Position numbers and translations under genes: made by a program. Shown one piece after another: positions 26,463-34,393 of a stretch of DNA of 64,000 bases (positions within the stretch are counted from its first letter, which is position 1; each line of letters opens with the position of its first letter). The notes under the pieces are model-generated. The model was not told where the DNA came from. It worked only from the letters and a program-made list of their open reading frames with translations, and made no database searches. The stretch lies in NCBI RefSeq assembly GCF_029433105.1, contig NZ_JARNTW010000006.1:1-64000 (forward strand). Reading direction: 5' to 3'. Source of the stretch: Runella sp. MFBS21 (GTDB lineage: Bacteria > Bacteroidota > Bacteroidia > Cytophagales > Spirosomataceae).

Positions 26463-27935
26463 TCACAAAACCTTCATAAGTTTGAAAGAATCACTTCCTT
26501 GGGTTTGTTGGACACCCGTTATCTTATTTTCACTATCCTTTAAAAAAGTGAATTCGCCTCTCGGAACTTCCAAAATAAAAAAATCAGTATCGCTGGTAAA
26601 ATACAATTTCATCTTCCCCCCGTTTTGAACCGCATATACATCTTTTCCTTCTTTTTTTATCGATACCTTAACATCGCCCAATTGATAATCTCCTAAATAC
26701 CTATTTAGGAATGCATCATTCACCTCAACTACCTTTTTTTGCTGGGGGTTATAAAATCCTTTCCAGTCATACACCTTAGCCACACTATTAATAATCTCAG
26801 GAATTATGGAAGTAGTGGCGGTATTGGCCATCACAACCACGCCATTTCCGCCTTCTATACTACCATAATATTGGGCTACAAAACCTTCATCTACCCCTCC
26901 ATGCTGAAAGTAAGTTTGCTCACCTTTTTGATCAACAAAAACTCCTAAAGCCGACGATTTATCAATAAAGGGTGTTAGGCGTAATTTGGTCATAGATTTT
27001 GAAAGGACCTTACTGGATTTTCCTTCCAAGGCCAATTGCGTCTCAATAATATAGCGAGCCAAGTCGCTTGGGTTAGTCCATAAGCCGGCCGCCGCTTGTT
27101 CGGGATAAAGATGATAATTCCCCTTGATTGCTTTCCCTTTGTTGTTATGAGCCGTGGCAAGTGGTTTGCCTGAGGCGGGTGGCTGAGTATAGGAGCTATT
27201 AAGCATACCCATAGGTTTCAATACATTTTCCCACATATAGACATCATACGGTTTTCCAGTAATATCTTCCACCATAACTTGCGAAATCGTAGTACCTCCG
27301 CCTGAATATTGAAATTTTAATCCCGGCTCAAAAGCCGACCTAACGGCAGAAGTATTTGCTGGTTTAGCGCCGTCCAAAATTTGGGCGTAGGTAGGTAAAG
27401 GCTTTCCTACTTCATAACCTGGAAATCCATGAATCGTCAACCCTGCTGTATGGCTTAGCAAATTGGCAGTCGAAATCTTCTTTCCCTTAGAAAGCTCATT
27501 GTAAGGAAATTTCCATGATTTTAGGTAATTATTAATATCAGCCGACAAGTCTAGCTTTCCTTCTTGGACCAATTTCAAAACTCCAACGCCGTTGAGCGAT
27601 TTGCTAATCGAGCCCGCTTGAAATAATGTCGCTGTAGTGACGGGTTGCTTCGTGTTAATATCCGCCCAACCAAAACCTCTTGCCCACTCAATTTTATAGT
27701 TTTTAACGACCGCAATACTCACCCCATTTACTTTATGGAATGCCATGCGATCTTGAAGGGTAGCCTCAATTTTAGCCCCTTCAATCTGTACCCACAATCC
27801 TAGATTATTTTCTACTTCTTTGATTTTCTTTTCAATATCAGGAGCATATTGTATGTCTTGAGCAAGCACAAATCCATGTCCTGAATAAAATAATAAAAAT
27901 AACAGTGCGCAACAGGTGGAGAAAGTAGTTTTCAT
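26463..27935 (-). CDS. Serine hydrolase, beta-lactamase/PBP-like family
   Basis: A 490-residue exported protein (signal TFSTCCALLFLLFYSGHGFVLAQ) of the class C beta-lactamase / D-Ala-D-Ala peptidase fold. The SxxK nucleophile motif is in GSISKSLNGVG, the second motif is YSGGGTTIS (Tyr in the YxN place), and HGGVDEG stands for the third (KTG-like) motif. About 90 further residues form a C-terminal beta-rich domain. Such proteins are usually esterases or peptidases acting on cell-wall or small substrates; true beta-lactamase activity is not implied. The gene is bracketed by direct repeats of the ileS 3' end plus its terminator, which suggests that it was inserted behind ileS as a unit. A leader of about 80 bases precedes it. 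Confidence 0.88.
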   Translation of the reverse strand: MKTTFSTCCALLFLLFYSGHGFVLAQDIQYAPDIEKKIKEVENNLGLWVQIEGAKIEATLQDRMAFHKVNGVSIAVVKNYKIEWARGFGWADINTKQPVTTATLFQAGSISKSLNGVGVLKLVQEGKLDLSADINNYLKSWKFPYNELSKGKKISTANLLSHTAGLTIHGFPGYEVGKPLPTYAQILDGAKPANTSAVRSAFEPGLKFQYSGGGTTISQVMVEDITGKPYDVYMWENVLKPMGMLNSSYTQPPASGKPLATAHNNKGKAIKGNYHLYPEQAAAGLWTNPSDLARYIIETQLALEGKSSKVLSKSMTKLRLTPFIDKSSALGVFVDQKGEQTYFQHGGVDEGFVAQYYGSIEGGNGVVVMANTATTSIIPEIINSVAKVYDWKGFYNPQQKKVVEVNDAFLNRYLGDYQLGDVKVSIKKEGKDVYAVQNGGKMKLYFTSDTDFFILEVPRGEFTFLKDSENKITGVQQTQGSDSFKLMKVL

Positions 27936-28014
27936 AGCAATAAAAGGTTGGGATTAAAAAATAAAAATGGGTAGAACAAAATCGATACAATTTAAATTTA
28001 CTACAAAATGAGAT

Positions 28015-28054
28015 ACAAAAAAATCCCTGATTTCTTCGGAAGAAATCAGGGATT
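28015..28054 (-). terminator. Terminator B, after ileS
   Basis: The 15-bp arms 28022-28036 and 28040-28054 form a long stem and, on the minus strand, are followed by a T run. It shares its core (CCTGATTT...AAATCAGG) with terminator A. Confidence 0.85.
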
Positions 28055-28174
28055 GGGTTTTAACAAGTACCTAACACACTAGCTCGCTACTTCAAGTTTT
28101 ATTTTTAGTAAAAACTCATCCATTTCTATTTCGGTGGCGGAGCCATTCAAATCAGCCGTCAAATCCAACGAAAC
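28019..28174. repeat. Direct repeat copy B: ileS 3' end plus terminator
   Basis: This is the resident copy of a repeat of about 150 bases; the other copy is at about 26286-26435 in the same orientation. The match is strongest within the ileS coding end (28079-28174) and in the terminator core, and weaker in the about 25 bases between them. The repeats enclose the serine hydrolase gene. Confidence 0.85.
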
Positions 28175-31100
28175 TGCCTGCACTTCCTGACAGATATAAT
28201 CGCGATTGGTAACGATTGCTGCCGCGAGTTCTTCGTTGTTGTTTTGGAGAGTTACCTTGATTTTGTCAGTAACTTCCAAACCACTGTCTTTGCGCAAGTT
28301 TTGAATACGGTTTACTACATCGCGTGCGATACCTTCGCGACGAAGCTCATCGGTGATGGTCACATCCAAGGCTACCGTGAGGCTACCCTGACTAGCCACT
28401 AACCATCCTGGCACGTCTTCGGCAATGATTTCGACATCATCGCGCAGGAGCGTAAATCCAGCCACTACCAATGACCCTTCTTTTTCAATCTCTGCAATAC
28501 CTTCTGCGCCAAGGCCATTGATAATACCCGCTACTTCTTTCATTTTAGGACCATATTTAGGGCCCAAAGCTTTGAAGTTTGGTTTGATTTTTTTCTTCAA
28601 AATACCGCTGTCGTCACTCACAAACTCTACGCTTTTGACGTTGACTTCGGTCATAATGATAGGTGCTACGTGCTCAATTTGCTGACGTATTTTCTCGTTC
28701 AATACCGGAATCAACACTTTCGTCAACGGCTGACGCACTTTGATTCGGTGAGCTTTGCGCAATGAGTGTACCAACGAACAAATATCCTGTGCCAGCTGCA
28801 TCGACTCTTCCAAATCAGCATCTACCCACGAAGGCTCATAAGTGTGCCAATCCGTAAAGTGCACCGATGTATGTTTGAAAGGCGTGTTTTTAGCAATCGA
28901 CTCTTCGCGCACGTGCTCGGTGAGGTTGCGATAAAGCCAATCACCAAAGAAAGGCGCAATCGGCGACATCAACTGCGCTACCGCCGCCAAACAATGCTGG
29001 AGCGTTTGGTACGCAGCTCGCTTGTCGTCGGTCATTTCGCCTTGCCAAAAACGACGACGACACAAACGCACATACCAGTTGGAAAGGTGATCACACACAA
29101 AATCCTGAATCGCCCTTCCCGCTTTGGTAGGATTGTAGTTGTCGAAATGCTCGCCTACTTCTTTGACCAACGAAAACACTTTGGAGATAATCCAACGGTC
29201 TAGCTCAGTCAATTTTTCTTTAGGGAGGCGATCAAACTGCTCAATGCTATACCCGTCGAGGTTGGCATAAAGCGCATAAAAATTGTAGGTATTAAACAAC
29301 GTTCCGAAAAACTTACGCTGCACTTCCGCAATACCATCAATATTGAATTTGAGATTGTCCCACGGTTCGGCATTCGTAATCATATACCAACGTGTGGCAT
29401 CGGGACCATAAGTATCAATGGTCGAGAAAGGGTCAACGGCATTGCCGAGACGTTTCGACATTTTGTTACCATTTTTATCCAACACCAAGCCCGTTGAAAC
29501 GACGTTTTTGAACGATACAGAATCAAACAATAAGCCCGCAATCGCGTGTAAGGTAAAGAACCAACCGCGCGTTTGGTCAACTCCCTCAGAGATAAAATCG
29601 GCGGGGAAAGATGTTTTTGCATCATCATCGGCTGTACCACCCATGCTTTTGGGATACTTATCGAGGTTTTCGAAAGGGAAGTGAAACTGCGCATAAGGCA
29701 TCGCGCCCGAATCAAACCATACATCAATAAGGTCTGGCTCACGGTACATTACTTTTCCACTAGCCGAAACCAAAAAGATTTCGTCAACATACGGACGATG
29801 CAAATCAAAAGCTTCGGTACCTTGTGATTGCAAGAAAGCTTCATTTTTAGCACGCTGTTCATCACTCAACGCTCCACTCTCTACCGCTTTTTTGAGTTCA
29901 GAGGTTAGCTCTTCTACGGAGCCAATACAAATCTCTTCGCCGCTTTCGGTACGCCAAATCGGCAGGGGTGTTCCCCAATAACGGCTACGGCTCAAGTTCC
30001 AATCTACCAGATTTTCGAGCCAATTGCCAAAGCGCCCTGTTCCAGTACTTTCGGGATTCCAGTTGATGGTTTTGTTTAATTCTACCAAGCGGTCTTTGAG
30101 TTTGGTAGTAGCAATAAACCAACTATCCAATGGATAATACAACACAGGTTTATCGGTGCGCCAGCAATGCGGATAAGGGTGCTCGTATTTTTCTACTTTG
30201 AAGGCTTTGTTTTCCTCCTTCAACTTGATAGCGATGAGTACATCGGTAGGCTTGAAATCAGGCTCGTTGCGTACTTGATCCGAATAGTATTCTTCTTTGA
30301 CAAAACGCCCTCCAAATTCACCCATTTCTTTCACAAAACGCCCTTGTTTATCAACGATAGGCACATCTTTGCCGTTTTCGTCGCGCACCATGATAGGGGG
30401 CACGCCGTTGGCTTTGGCTACTCTAAAGTCATCAGCACCAAAAGTAGGCGAAGTATGAACCACCCCCGTACCATCTTCGGTCGTTACAAAATCACCCAAA
30501 ATCACTCTAAAAGCCTTATCTTCATCTTGAAGTGGCTGGATGTAAGGCAACAATTGCTCGTACTGAATATCTTCCAAATGCTCCCCTTTAAACTCCAAAA
30601 GCACCTTCCACGGAATCACCTTATCGCCCTCTTTATAGGTCGACAAATCAACGTCCTTGCCTTTTTCTGAGAAATATTTCCCTACCAAATCTTTCGCCAA
30701 AATCACATTGATGGGCAGATGAGTATAAGGGTTGAAAGTTTTGATAAGTACATAATCTATTGCTGCGCCTACTGTGAGGGCAGAGTTGGCTGGGAGTGTC
30801 CAAGGGGTAGTCGTCCAAGCCAAGATATAGATATCATCACTATCGGCGGTATCAAAAAGGTAACCCGATTTTCCCGTCAATTTTACCTTAAACTGAGCCA
30901 CCACGGTCGTATCTTTTACCTCTTTGTAAGTACCAGGCATATTGAGCTCATGCGAACTAAGCCCCGTGCCTGCCGCAGGCGAATAAGGCTGAATAGTATA
31001 ACCTTTATACAAAAGGTTTTTGTCGTATAGCTGCTTAAGAAGCCACCAAAGACTCTCAATGTAGTCGTTTTTGTACGTAACATAGGGGTCGTCCATATCC

Positions 31101-31525
31101 ACCCAATAGCCCATTTTTTCGGTCATCGTGAGCCATTGATCCGTAAAACGCATTACGGCTTCCCTACATTTTTTGTTATAGTCTTCGATACTAATCTTTA
31201 TACCAATATCATCTTTCTTGATGCCTAGTTCTTTTTCTACTTGTAGCTCAATAGGCAAGCCGTGTGTATCCCAGCCTCCTTTGCGCTTCACTTGATAGCC
31301 ACGCAGGGTTTTGTAACGACAAAATATATCTTTAATCGTACGAGCCATCACGTGGTGAATCCCTGGCGTGCCATTAGCCGAGGGAGGTCCTTCATAAAAA
31401 GTAAACGACGGTGCCCCTTCGCGTACTTCGACAGATTTTTCGAAAATTTGGTTGTCTTTCCAAAACTGAAGGATGTCTTTGCCTACCTGAGCATAGTCCA
31501 ATCCTTTGTACTCTTTGTAGTTCAT
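28079..31525 (-). CDS. ileS: Isoleucyl-tRNA synthetase, IleRS2-like
   Basis: A 1148-residue class I synthetase that charges tRNA-Ile. The N-terminal signature reads PPSANGTPGIHHVMARTIKD: at the place of the HIGH motif stands GIHH (residues 55-58), with first and third residues swapped. The KMSKR motif is intact (29450-29464). The editing domain (about 200-420), with TTPWTLPANSAL and GTGVVHTSPTFGADDF, and a long C-terminal extension are present. The length and motif context are of the eukaryote-like IleRS2 type. The swapped GXHH motif has been reported in some IleRS2 enzymes and linked with very strong mupirocin resistance. A structured leader and a -7 box lie upstream. The 3' end and its terminator are duplicated at 26286-26435. 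Confidence 0.97.
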   Translation of the reverse strand: MNYKEYKGLDYAQVGKDILQFWKDNQIFEKSVEVREGAPSFTFYEGPPSANGTPGIHHVMARTIKDIFCRYKTLRGYQVKRKGGWDTHGLPIELQVEKELGIKKDDIGIKISIEDYNKKCREAVMRFTDQWLTMTEKMGYWVDMDDPYVTYKNDYIESLWWLLKQLYDKNLLYKGYTIQPYSPAAGTGLSSHELNMPGTYKEVKDTTVVAQFKVKLTGKSGYLFDTADSDDIYILAWTTTPWTLPANSALTVGAAIDYVLIKTFNPYTHLPINVILAKDLVGKYFSEKGKDVDLSTYKEGDKVIPWKVLLEFKGEHLEDIQYEQLLPYIQPLQDEDKAFRVILGDFVTTEDGTGVVHTSPTFGADDFRVAKANGVPPIMVRDENGKDVPIVDKQGRFVKEMGEFGGRFVKEEYYSDQVRNEPDFKPTDVLIAIKLKEENKAFKVEKYEHPYPHCWRTDKPVLYYPLDSWFIATTKLKDRLVELNKTINWNPESTGTGRFGNWLENLVDWNLSRSRYWGTPLPIWRTESGEEICIGSVEELTSELKKAVESGALSDEQRAKNEAFLQSQGTEAFDLHRPYVDEIFLVSASGKVMYREPDLIDVWFDSGAMPYAQFHFPFENLDKYPKSMGGTADDDAKTSFPADFISEGVDQTRGWFFTLHAIAGLLFDSVSFKNVVSTGLVLDKNGNKMSKRLGNAVDPFSTIDTYGPDATRWYMITNAEPWDNLKFNIDGIAEVQRKFFGTLFNTYNFYALYANLDGYSIEQFDRLPKEKLTELDRWIISKVFSLVKEVGEHFDNYNPTKAGRAIQDFVCDHLSNWYVRLCRRRFWQGEMTDDKRAAYQTLQHCLAAVAQLMSPIAPFFGDWLYRNLTEHVREESIAKNTPFKHTSVHFTDWHTYEPSWVDADLEESMQLAQDICSLVHSLRKAHRIKVRQPLTKVLIPVLNEKIRQQIEHVAPIIMTEVNVKSVEFVSDDSGILKKKIKPNFKALGPKYGPKMKEVAGIINGLGAEGIAEIEKEGSLVVAGFTLLRDDVEIIAEDVPGWLVASQGSLTVALDVTITDELRREGIARDVVNRIQNLRKDSGLEVTDKIKVTLQNNNEELAAAIVTNRDYICQEVQAVSLDLTADLNGSATEIEMDEFLLKIKLEVAS

Positions 31526-31549
31526 CGGGCCTTTTTTTTTATTAAAATT

Positions 31550-31610
31550 GCCGTTGGTTCATAATCCCTATTAGTTTTGAAAATACTAATAACCGATTAT
31601 TGACAACGGC
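31550..31610 (-). promoter_or_regulatory. Long hairpin in the ileS 5' leader
   Basis: Three successive pairings nest into one imperfect hairpin: 31550-31556 with 31604-31610 (GCCGTTG/CAACGGC), 31561-31566 with 31595-31600 (ATAATC/GATTAT), and 31569-31575 with 31585-31591 (TATTAGT/ACTAATA). It lies between the predicted transcription start (about 31619) and the ileS ATG, ending about 25 bases from it. No T run follows, so it is not a simple terminator. It is a candidate cis-regulatory or stability element. Confidence 0.5.
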
Positions 31611-31625
31611 CTCAAATTAGGAGTG

Positions 31626-31633
31626 CAAAGTTA
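31626..31633 (-). promoter_or_regulatory. -7 box of ileS
   Basis: The minus strand reads TAACTTTG, an exact TAnnTTTG match, which places the transcription start near 31619 and gives a leader of about 94 bases. Confidence 0.55.
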
Positions 31634-31742
31634 TGAATTTTTCGGGGAAGTAGCGGTGTAGCTCTCTGTTGCCGTTGAGTATAGATGCATACATTAGAAG
31701 TATTGACTATCTTTACTCGACACAACCTAATATTATTTCACA

Positions 31743-32759
31743 TTGAAGTTCCTGCGCACATTAGGATATTTCCTTTTCTTGTTTTTGTTCTGCCTAAGCA
31801 TTTTAGAAATACTTTACAAATCCCAATTATGGGACTTTTATAGTGCTGAACTCAGGGCATTTAATACCCCTTCCATTCTACAAAATACTTCTAAAAAACC
31901 CTTTTTGGGGGTATTTGGAGATTCGTTTAGCGCCACCAACGACCCTTACGTAAATACCCTCCGTGATAGTCTTACTTCTTTTTGTATTGTGAATCATGCC
32001 ATTCCGGGCACAGGCATTTTAGAAACCAACTTAATAGCCTCTCAGCGCATGAAACAATTCCCCGCTTCGGTTGTCATCTATCAAATATATATCGGGAACG
32101 ATTTGGTAAATATTCGTAAACAACCTAATTGGAGCACCCTCCCTTTTCTTAAAAACTGCTACTATGGCATTACAAACTATCTAAAACTACCAGAATGGCT
32201 TAATTACAAATTGAGTCAAAAAGCTTTTTTTTATAAATTTAAAAGGCAAACTCTTGATCTCAATCCACGGTATCAAGACGAAGAGGGGTTCGAACCAGAA
32301 GCTTTTTCGACTTATGAAAAACAACTCCTTCGCGCGGAGCCTACCCTTATTGAAGAAACTGTGCTGGTAGAAGGTAACAGAAAAAAAGATGTACAAGTTC
32401 TTTATCAAAACCTAGACACCTTTGTAGAGAAAGTCACAAAAACAGCCCAAAAAATTTATATTTTGGTGTACCCTCATGCTATGCAAGTCAATGACTATTA
32501 TCATCACAAATACCTAAAAATGGGCTTCTCAACTCCTCACAAAGCAGCATTTATGGATGAAAATTATCCTTTTGTTCGACATCTTACCCAACATTTTGCC
32601 AACAATAAGCAAGTTATAGTTATCAATCCTTTAAAGATAATTCGGAAAAATGATAGCCCAAGTCACCGTACTTTTTTTGAAAATGATTTTCATGCTTCTA
32701 GTTGGGGACAGCAGATAGTAGGGGCAGAATTAGCCAAGATTATTGCCGCCAACCAATAA
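31743..32759 (+). CDS. SGNH/GDSL-like hydrolase, membrane-anchored
   Basis: A 338-residue protein with an N-terminal membrane segment (LGYFLFLFLFCLSILEIL) and the SGNH-hydrolase blocks: nucleophile GDSFSA (about 59-64), the glycine block HAIPGTGILE, IYIGND (Asn block) and the DxxH-like ENDFHASSWG near the C-terminus. Such enzymes remove acyl groups from lipids or polysaccharides; with a membrane anchor, an envelope or exopolysaccharide substrate is likely. No Met codon opens the frame: the only codon before the signal anchor is TTG at 31743, just after an in-frame TAA, so TTG is the probable start. The neighbours (ileS, head-GIN lipoprotein) give no functional hint. Confidence 0.8.
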   Translation: MKFLRTLGYFLFLFLFCLSILEILYKSQLWDFYSAELRAFNTPSILQNTSKKPFLGVFGDSFSATNDPYVNTLRDSLTSFCIVNHAIPGTGILETNLIASQRMKQFPASVVIYQIYIGNDLVNIRKQPNWSTLPFLKNCYYGITNYLKLPEWLNYKLSQKAFFYKFKRQTLDLNPRYQDEEGFEPEAFSTYEKQLLRAEPTLIEETVLVEGNRKKDVQVLYQNLDTFVEKVTKTAQKIYILVYPHAMQVNDYYHHKYLKMGFSTPHKAAFMDENYPFVRHLTQHFANNKQVIVINPLKIIRKNDSPSHRTFFENDFHASSWGQQIVGAELAKIIAANQ

Positions 32760-32775
32760 CCTTGGCTGTATGAGT

Positions 32776-33507
32776 TTAATCAGGCTTCACGGTACTTCCC
32801 CCCGACAAGTCGGGACGGACGTCAGGACGCCCCCGATAGCGCAACGAACTTGCTCCGCTGGCTTTTACGATTAAAGTTTTATCGACCAATACGCGCGCAT
32901 CACTTGCTCCCGACAATTCCAAATCAACATAATCTACCGGATAGTCGAAAGCCTCCAGCGTAGATGCTCCCGATAAGTCACCGACCAATGAAGCACCTTG
33001 TCCATGTAAAGTGAGCTTAGAAGCCCCCGACAAATCAATGTCTGTTCTTTCCCAATCTCCATCGATGTTGGCTTTTGAAGCACCTGATAGCTCAATTTCC
33101 ATGTCTCTGGCACCCGAAAAGCCCTCAATATCAGCATTTACAGCTCCTGAAAAATCAATTTCTCTCAAGGCAGGCATCGTAATGTCTATCTCCATTTCAT
33201 AACGACGAGAGCGCCAGTTTTTATACCGTATCACTAGCTTTCCACTTCTATCCACAAAGGCATCGAGGTCACTTACATCACGACGGTCGCCGTAAGCTAC
33301 TACCTTAAATTGGCTTCCTTGCTGTACCCGCACTCGAAACGCACTTTCCATTTCTAAACGGTCAAAATCCCGTAGATTTAGTGTTTTTGTATCAGGGTTT
33401 TTGGGTTCGAGAAGACCGTCATTGTTAATGAAGATGCAAGACTGTAAAAAACCTAATACCAATACAAAGGTGACAAATTGAGTAAAAGTGATTCTAAAAT
33501 TTTTCAT
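32776..33507 (-). CDS. Head-GIN (DUF2807) lipoprotein
   Basis: A 243-residue lipoprotein (lipobox LQSC) with the putative auto-transporter adhesin head-GIN domain (DUF2807). Residues about 100-240 are a beta-helix-like run with repeated turns of the LSGAS type (IDFSGAVNADI, IELSGASKANI, IDLSGASKLTL, GDLSGASTLEA, LELSGASDARV, VKASGASSLRY), one about every 18-20 residues. The family is abundant in Bacteroidota, often near sigma factors or stress genes; its function is not established. It is divergent from the ECF sigma gene with a 251-base spacer between the two starts. A surface or periplasmic binding role is likely but unproven. Confidence 0.85.
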   Translation of the reverse strand: MKNFRITFTQFVTFVLVLGFLQSCIFINNDGLLEPKNPDTKTLNLRDFDRLEMESAFRVRVQQGSQFKVVAYGDRRDVSDLDAFVDRSGKLVIRYKNWRSRRYEMEIDITMPALREIDFSGAVNADIEGFSGARDMEIELSGASKANIDGDWERTDIDLSGASKLTLHGQGASLVGDLSGASTLEAFDYPVDYVDLELSGASDARVLVDKTLIVKASGASSLRYRGRPDVRPDLSGGSTVKPD

Positions 33508-33758
33508 GACTGTTATGAATTAATATAAAACTCGTTTTGGAAGTATGACAACTCATTGACGGCACTCCCCTATTTTTTTGCGGAAAAAAGTATTTTTTTT
33601 TCTGCTATAAAAAAATCATACGACGCATAGGGGGAAGGCCGAGGACAGTTGTCTTATCCCAAATGAGGTTTTAACCTTGATTTTTAACAACTCGTCACAA
33701 AAACGACCCTGTCGTTACGGGCAAAGCATTACCTTTGTGCCAAAACGATACGTCATTC
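33508..33758. other. Divergent spacer with a widely spaced inverted repeat
   Basis: This spacer separates the head-GIN and sigma-factor genes. CCCCTAT (33567-33573) and ATAGGGG (33627-33633) form an inverted repeat with a poly-T-rich arm-to-arm distance of about 53 bases. The sigma-gene -7 box lies at 33730-33737. Otherwise the spacer is AT-rich and unremarkable. Confidence 0.4.
33730..33737 (+). promoter_or_regulatory. -7 box of the ECF sigma gene
   Basis: TACCTTTG matches TAnnTTTG exactly. It overlaps the TTG at 33735 that would give the longest reading frame, so translation must begin further down, most likely at the GTG at 33759. Confidence 0.55.
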
Positions 33759-34334
33759 GTGCAATTAACGGACACACAAATACTTAGCGCCATTCGGCAA
33801 GGAGATGAAAGGGTTTTCGAAACTATATTTCGAAAACACTACGCCAGCTTATGCACCTATGGGCGTTCGATTTTGCATGATGCCGAAGAGGCTGAGGAAA
33901 TTGTCCAGACAGTGTTTGTGAATATTTGGGAAAAACGAGAAGAGCTTGAAATTACGCAATCGCTAAAATCGTACTTATTTAGAGCCGTGCATAATCATTG
34001 TCTCAATCGCATCAAACACCAAAAAGTACGAAACGAACACCAAGAGTACGCCACGTATTATCAGGAAACGACGTATGAGTCGGTAAGTGACACGGTTTAT
34101 AAAAACGAGCTAGAAACCCAACTTTCGTTGGCCATCGAAAAATTACCCGAACAGTGTCGTATTATTTTTAGATTAAGTCGTTTCAATGAATTAAGGTACC
34201 AAGAAATTGCGGATCAATTGGGGTTGTCGGTCAAAACCGTCGAAAACCAAATTGGAAAAGCACTCAAGATTTTACGCACCGAGCTGGCAGATTATCTGCC
34301 GATTTTGGTGGGATGGATTTTAAGTGAATTTTAA
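33759..34334 (+). CDS. ECF sigma factor, FecI-like
   Basis: A 191-residue extracytoplasmic-function sigma factor. Region 2 (AIRQGDERVFETIFRKHYAS to EEAEEIVQTVFVNIWEKR) opens the -10 element, and region 4 (LPEQCRIIFRLSRFNELRYQ, then LGLSVKTVENQIGKAL) recognises the -35 element. Sequence and context are of the Bacteroidota FecI-like type. I chose GTG at 33759 because a -7 promoter box covers the upstream TTG. The FecR anti-sigma gene follows after 59 bases, then an STN-domain protein, so it should act in a surface-signalling relay in which a periplasmic signal releases the sigma factor. The primary-type promoter in front suggests basal expression by the housekeeping sigma. Confidence 0.92.
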   Translation: MQLTDTQILSAIRQGDERVFETIFRKHYASLCTYGRSILHDAEEAEEIVQTVFVNIWEKREELEITQSLKSYLFRAVHNHCLNRIKHQKVRNEHQEYATYYQETTYESVSDTVYKNELETQLSLAIEKLPEQCRIIFRLSRFNELRYQEIADQLGLSVKTVENQIGKALKILRTELADYLPILVGWILSEF

Positions 34335-34393
34335 AACCGTGTTGGAGAAAATACCTTCTTTTACAAAAAGTTTATGTTATAACAACACTCGAT

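Noticed and set aside
31526-31620. T-box riboswitch in the ileS leader
   Set aside because: No T-box consensus sequence or terminator/antiterminator pair is present, and T-boxes are not known from this phylum.
33567-33633. CCCCTAT/ATAGGGG inverted repeat as an operator for the sigma locus
   Set aside because: The arms are 53 bases apart with poly-T between them and are short enough to occur by chance; kept only as a note.
33735-33758. TTG start giving an eight-residue longer ECF sigma factor
   Set aside because: The codon lies inside an exact -7 promoter box, so it would not be transcribed; GTG at 33759 is preferred.
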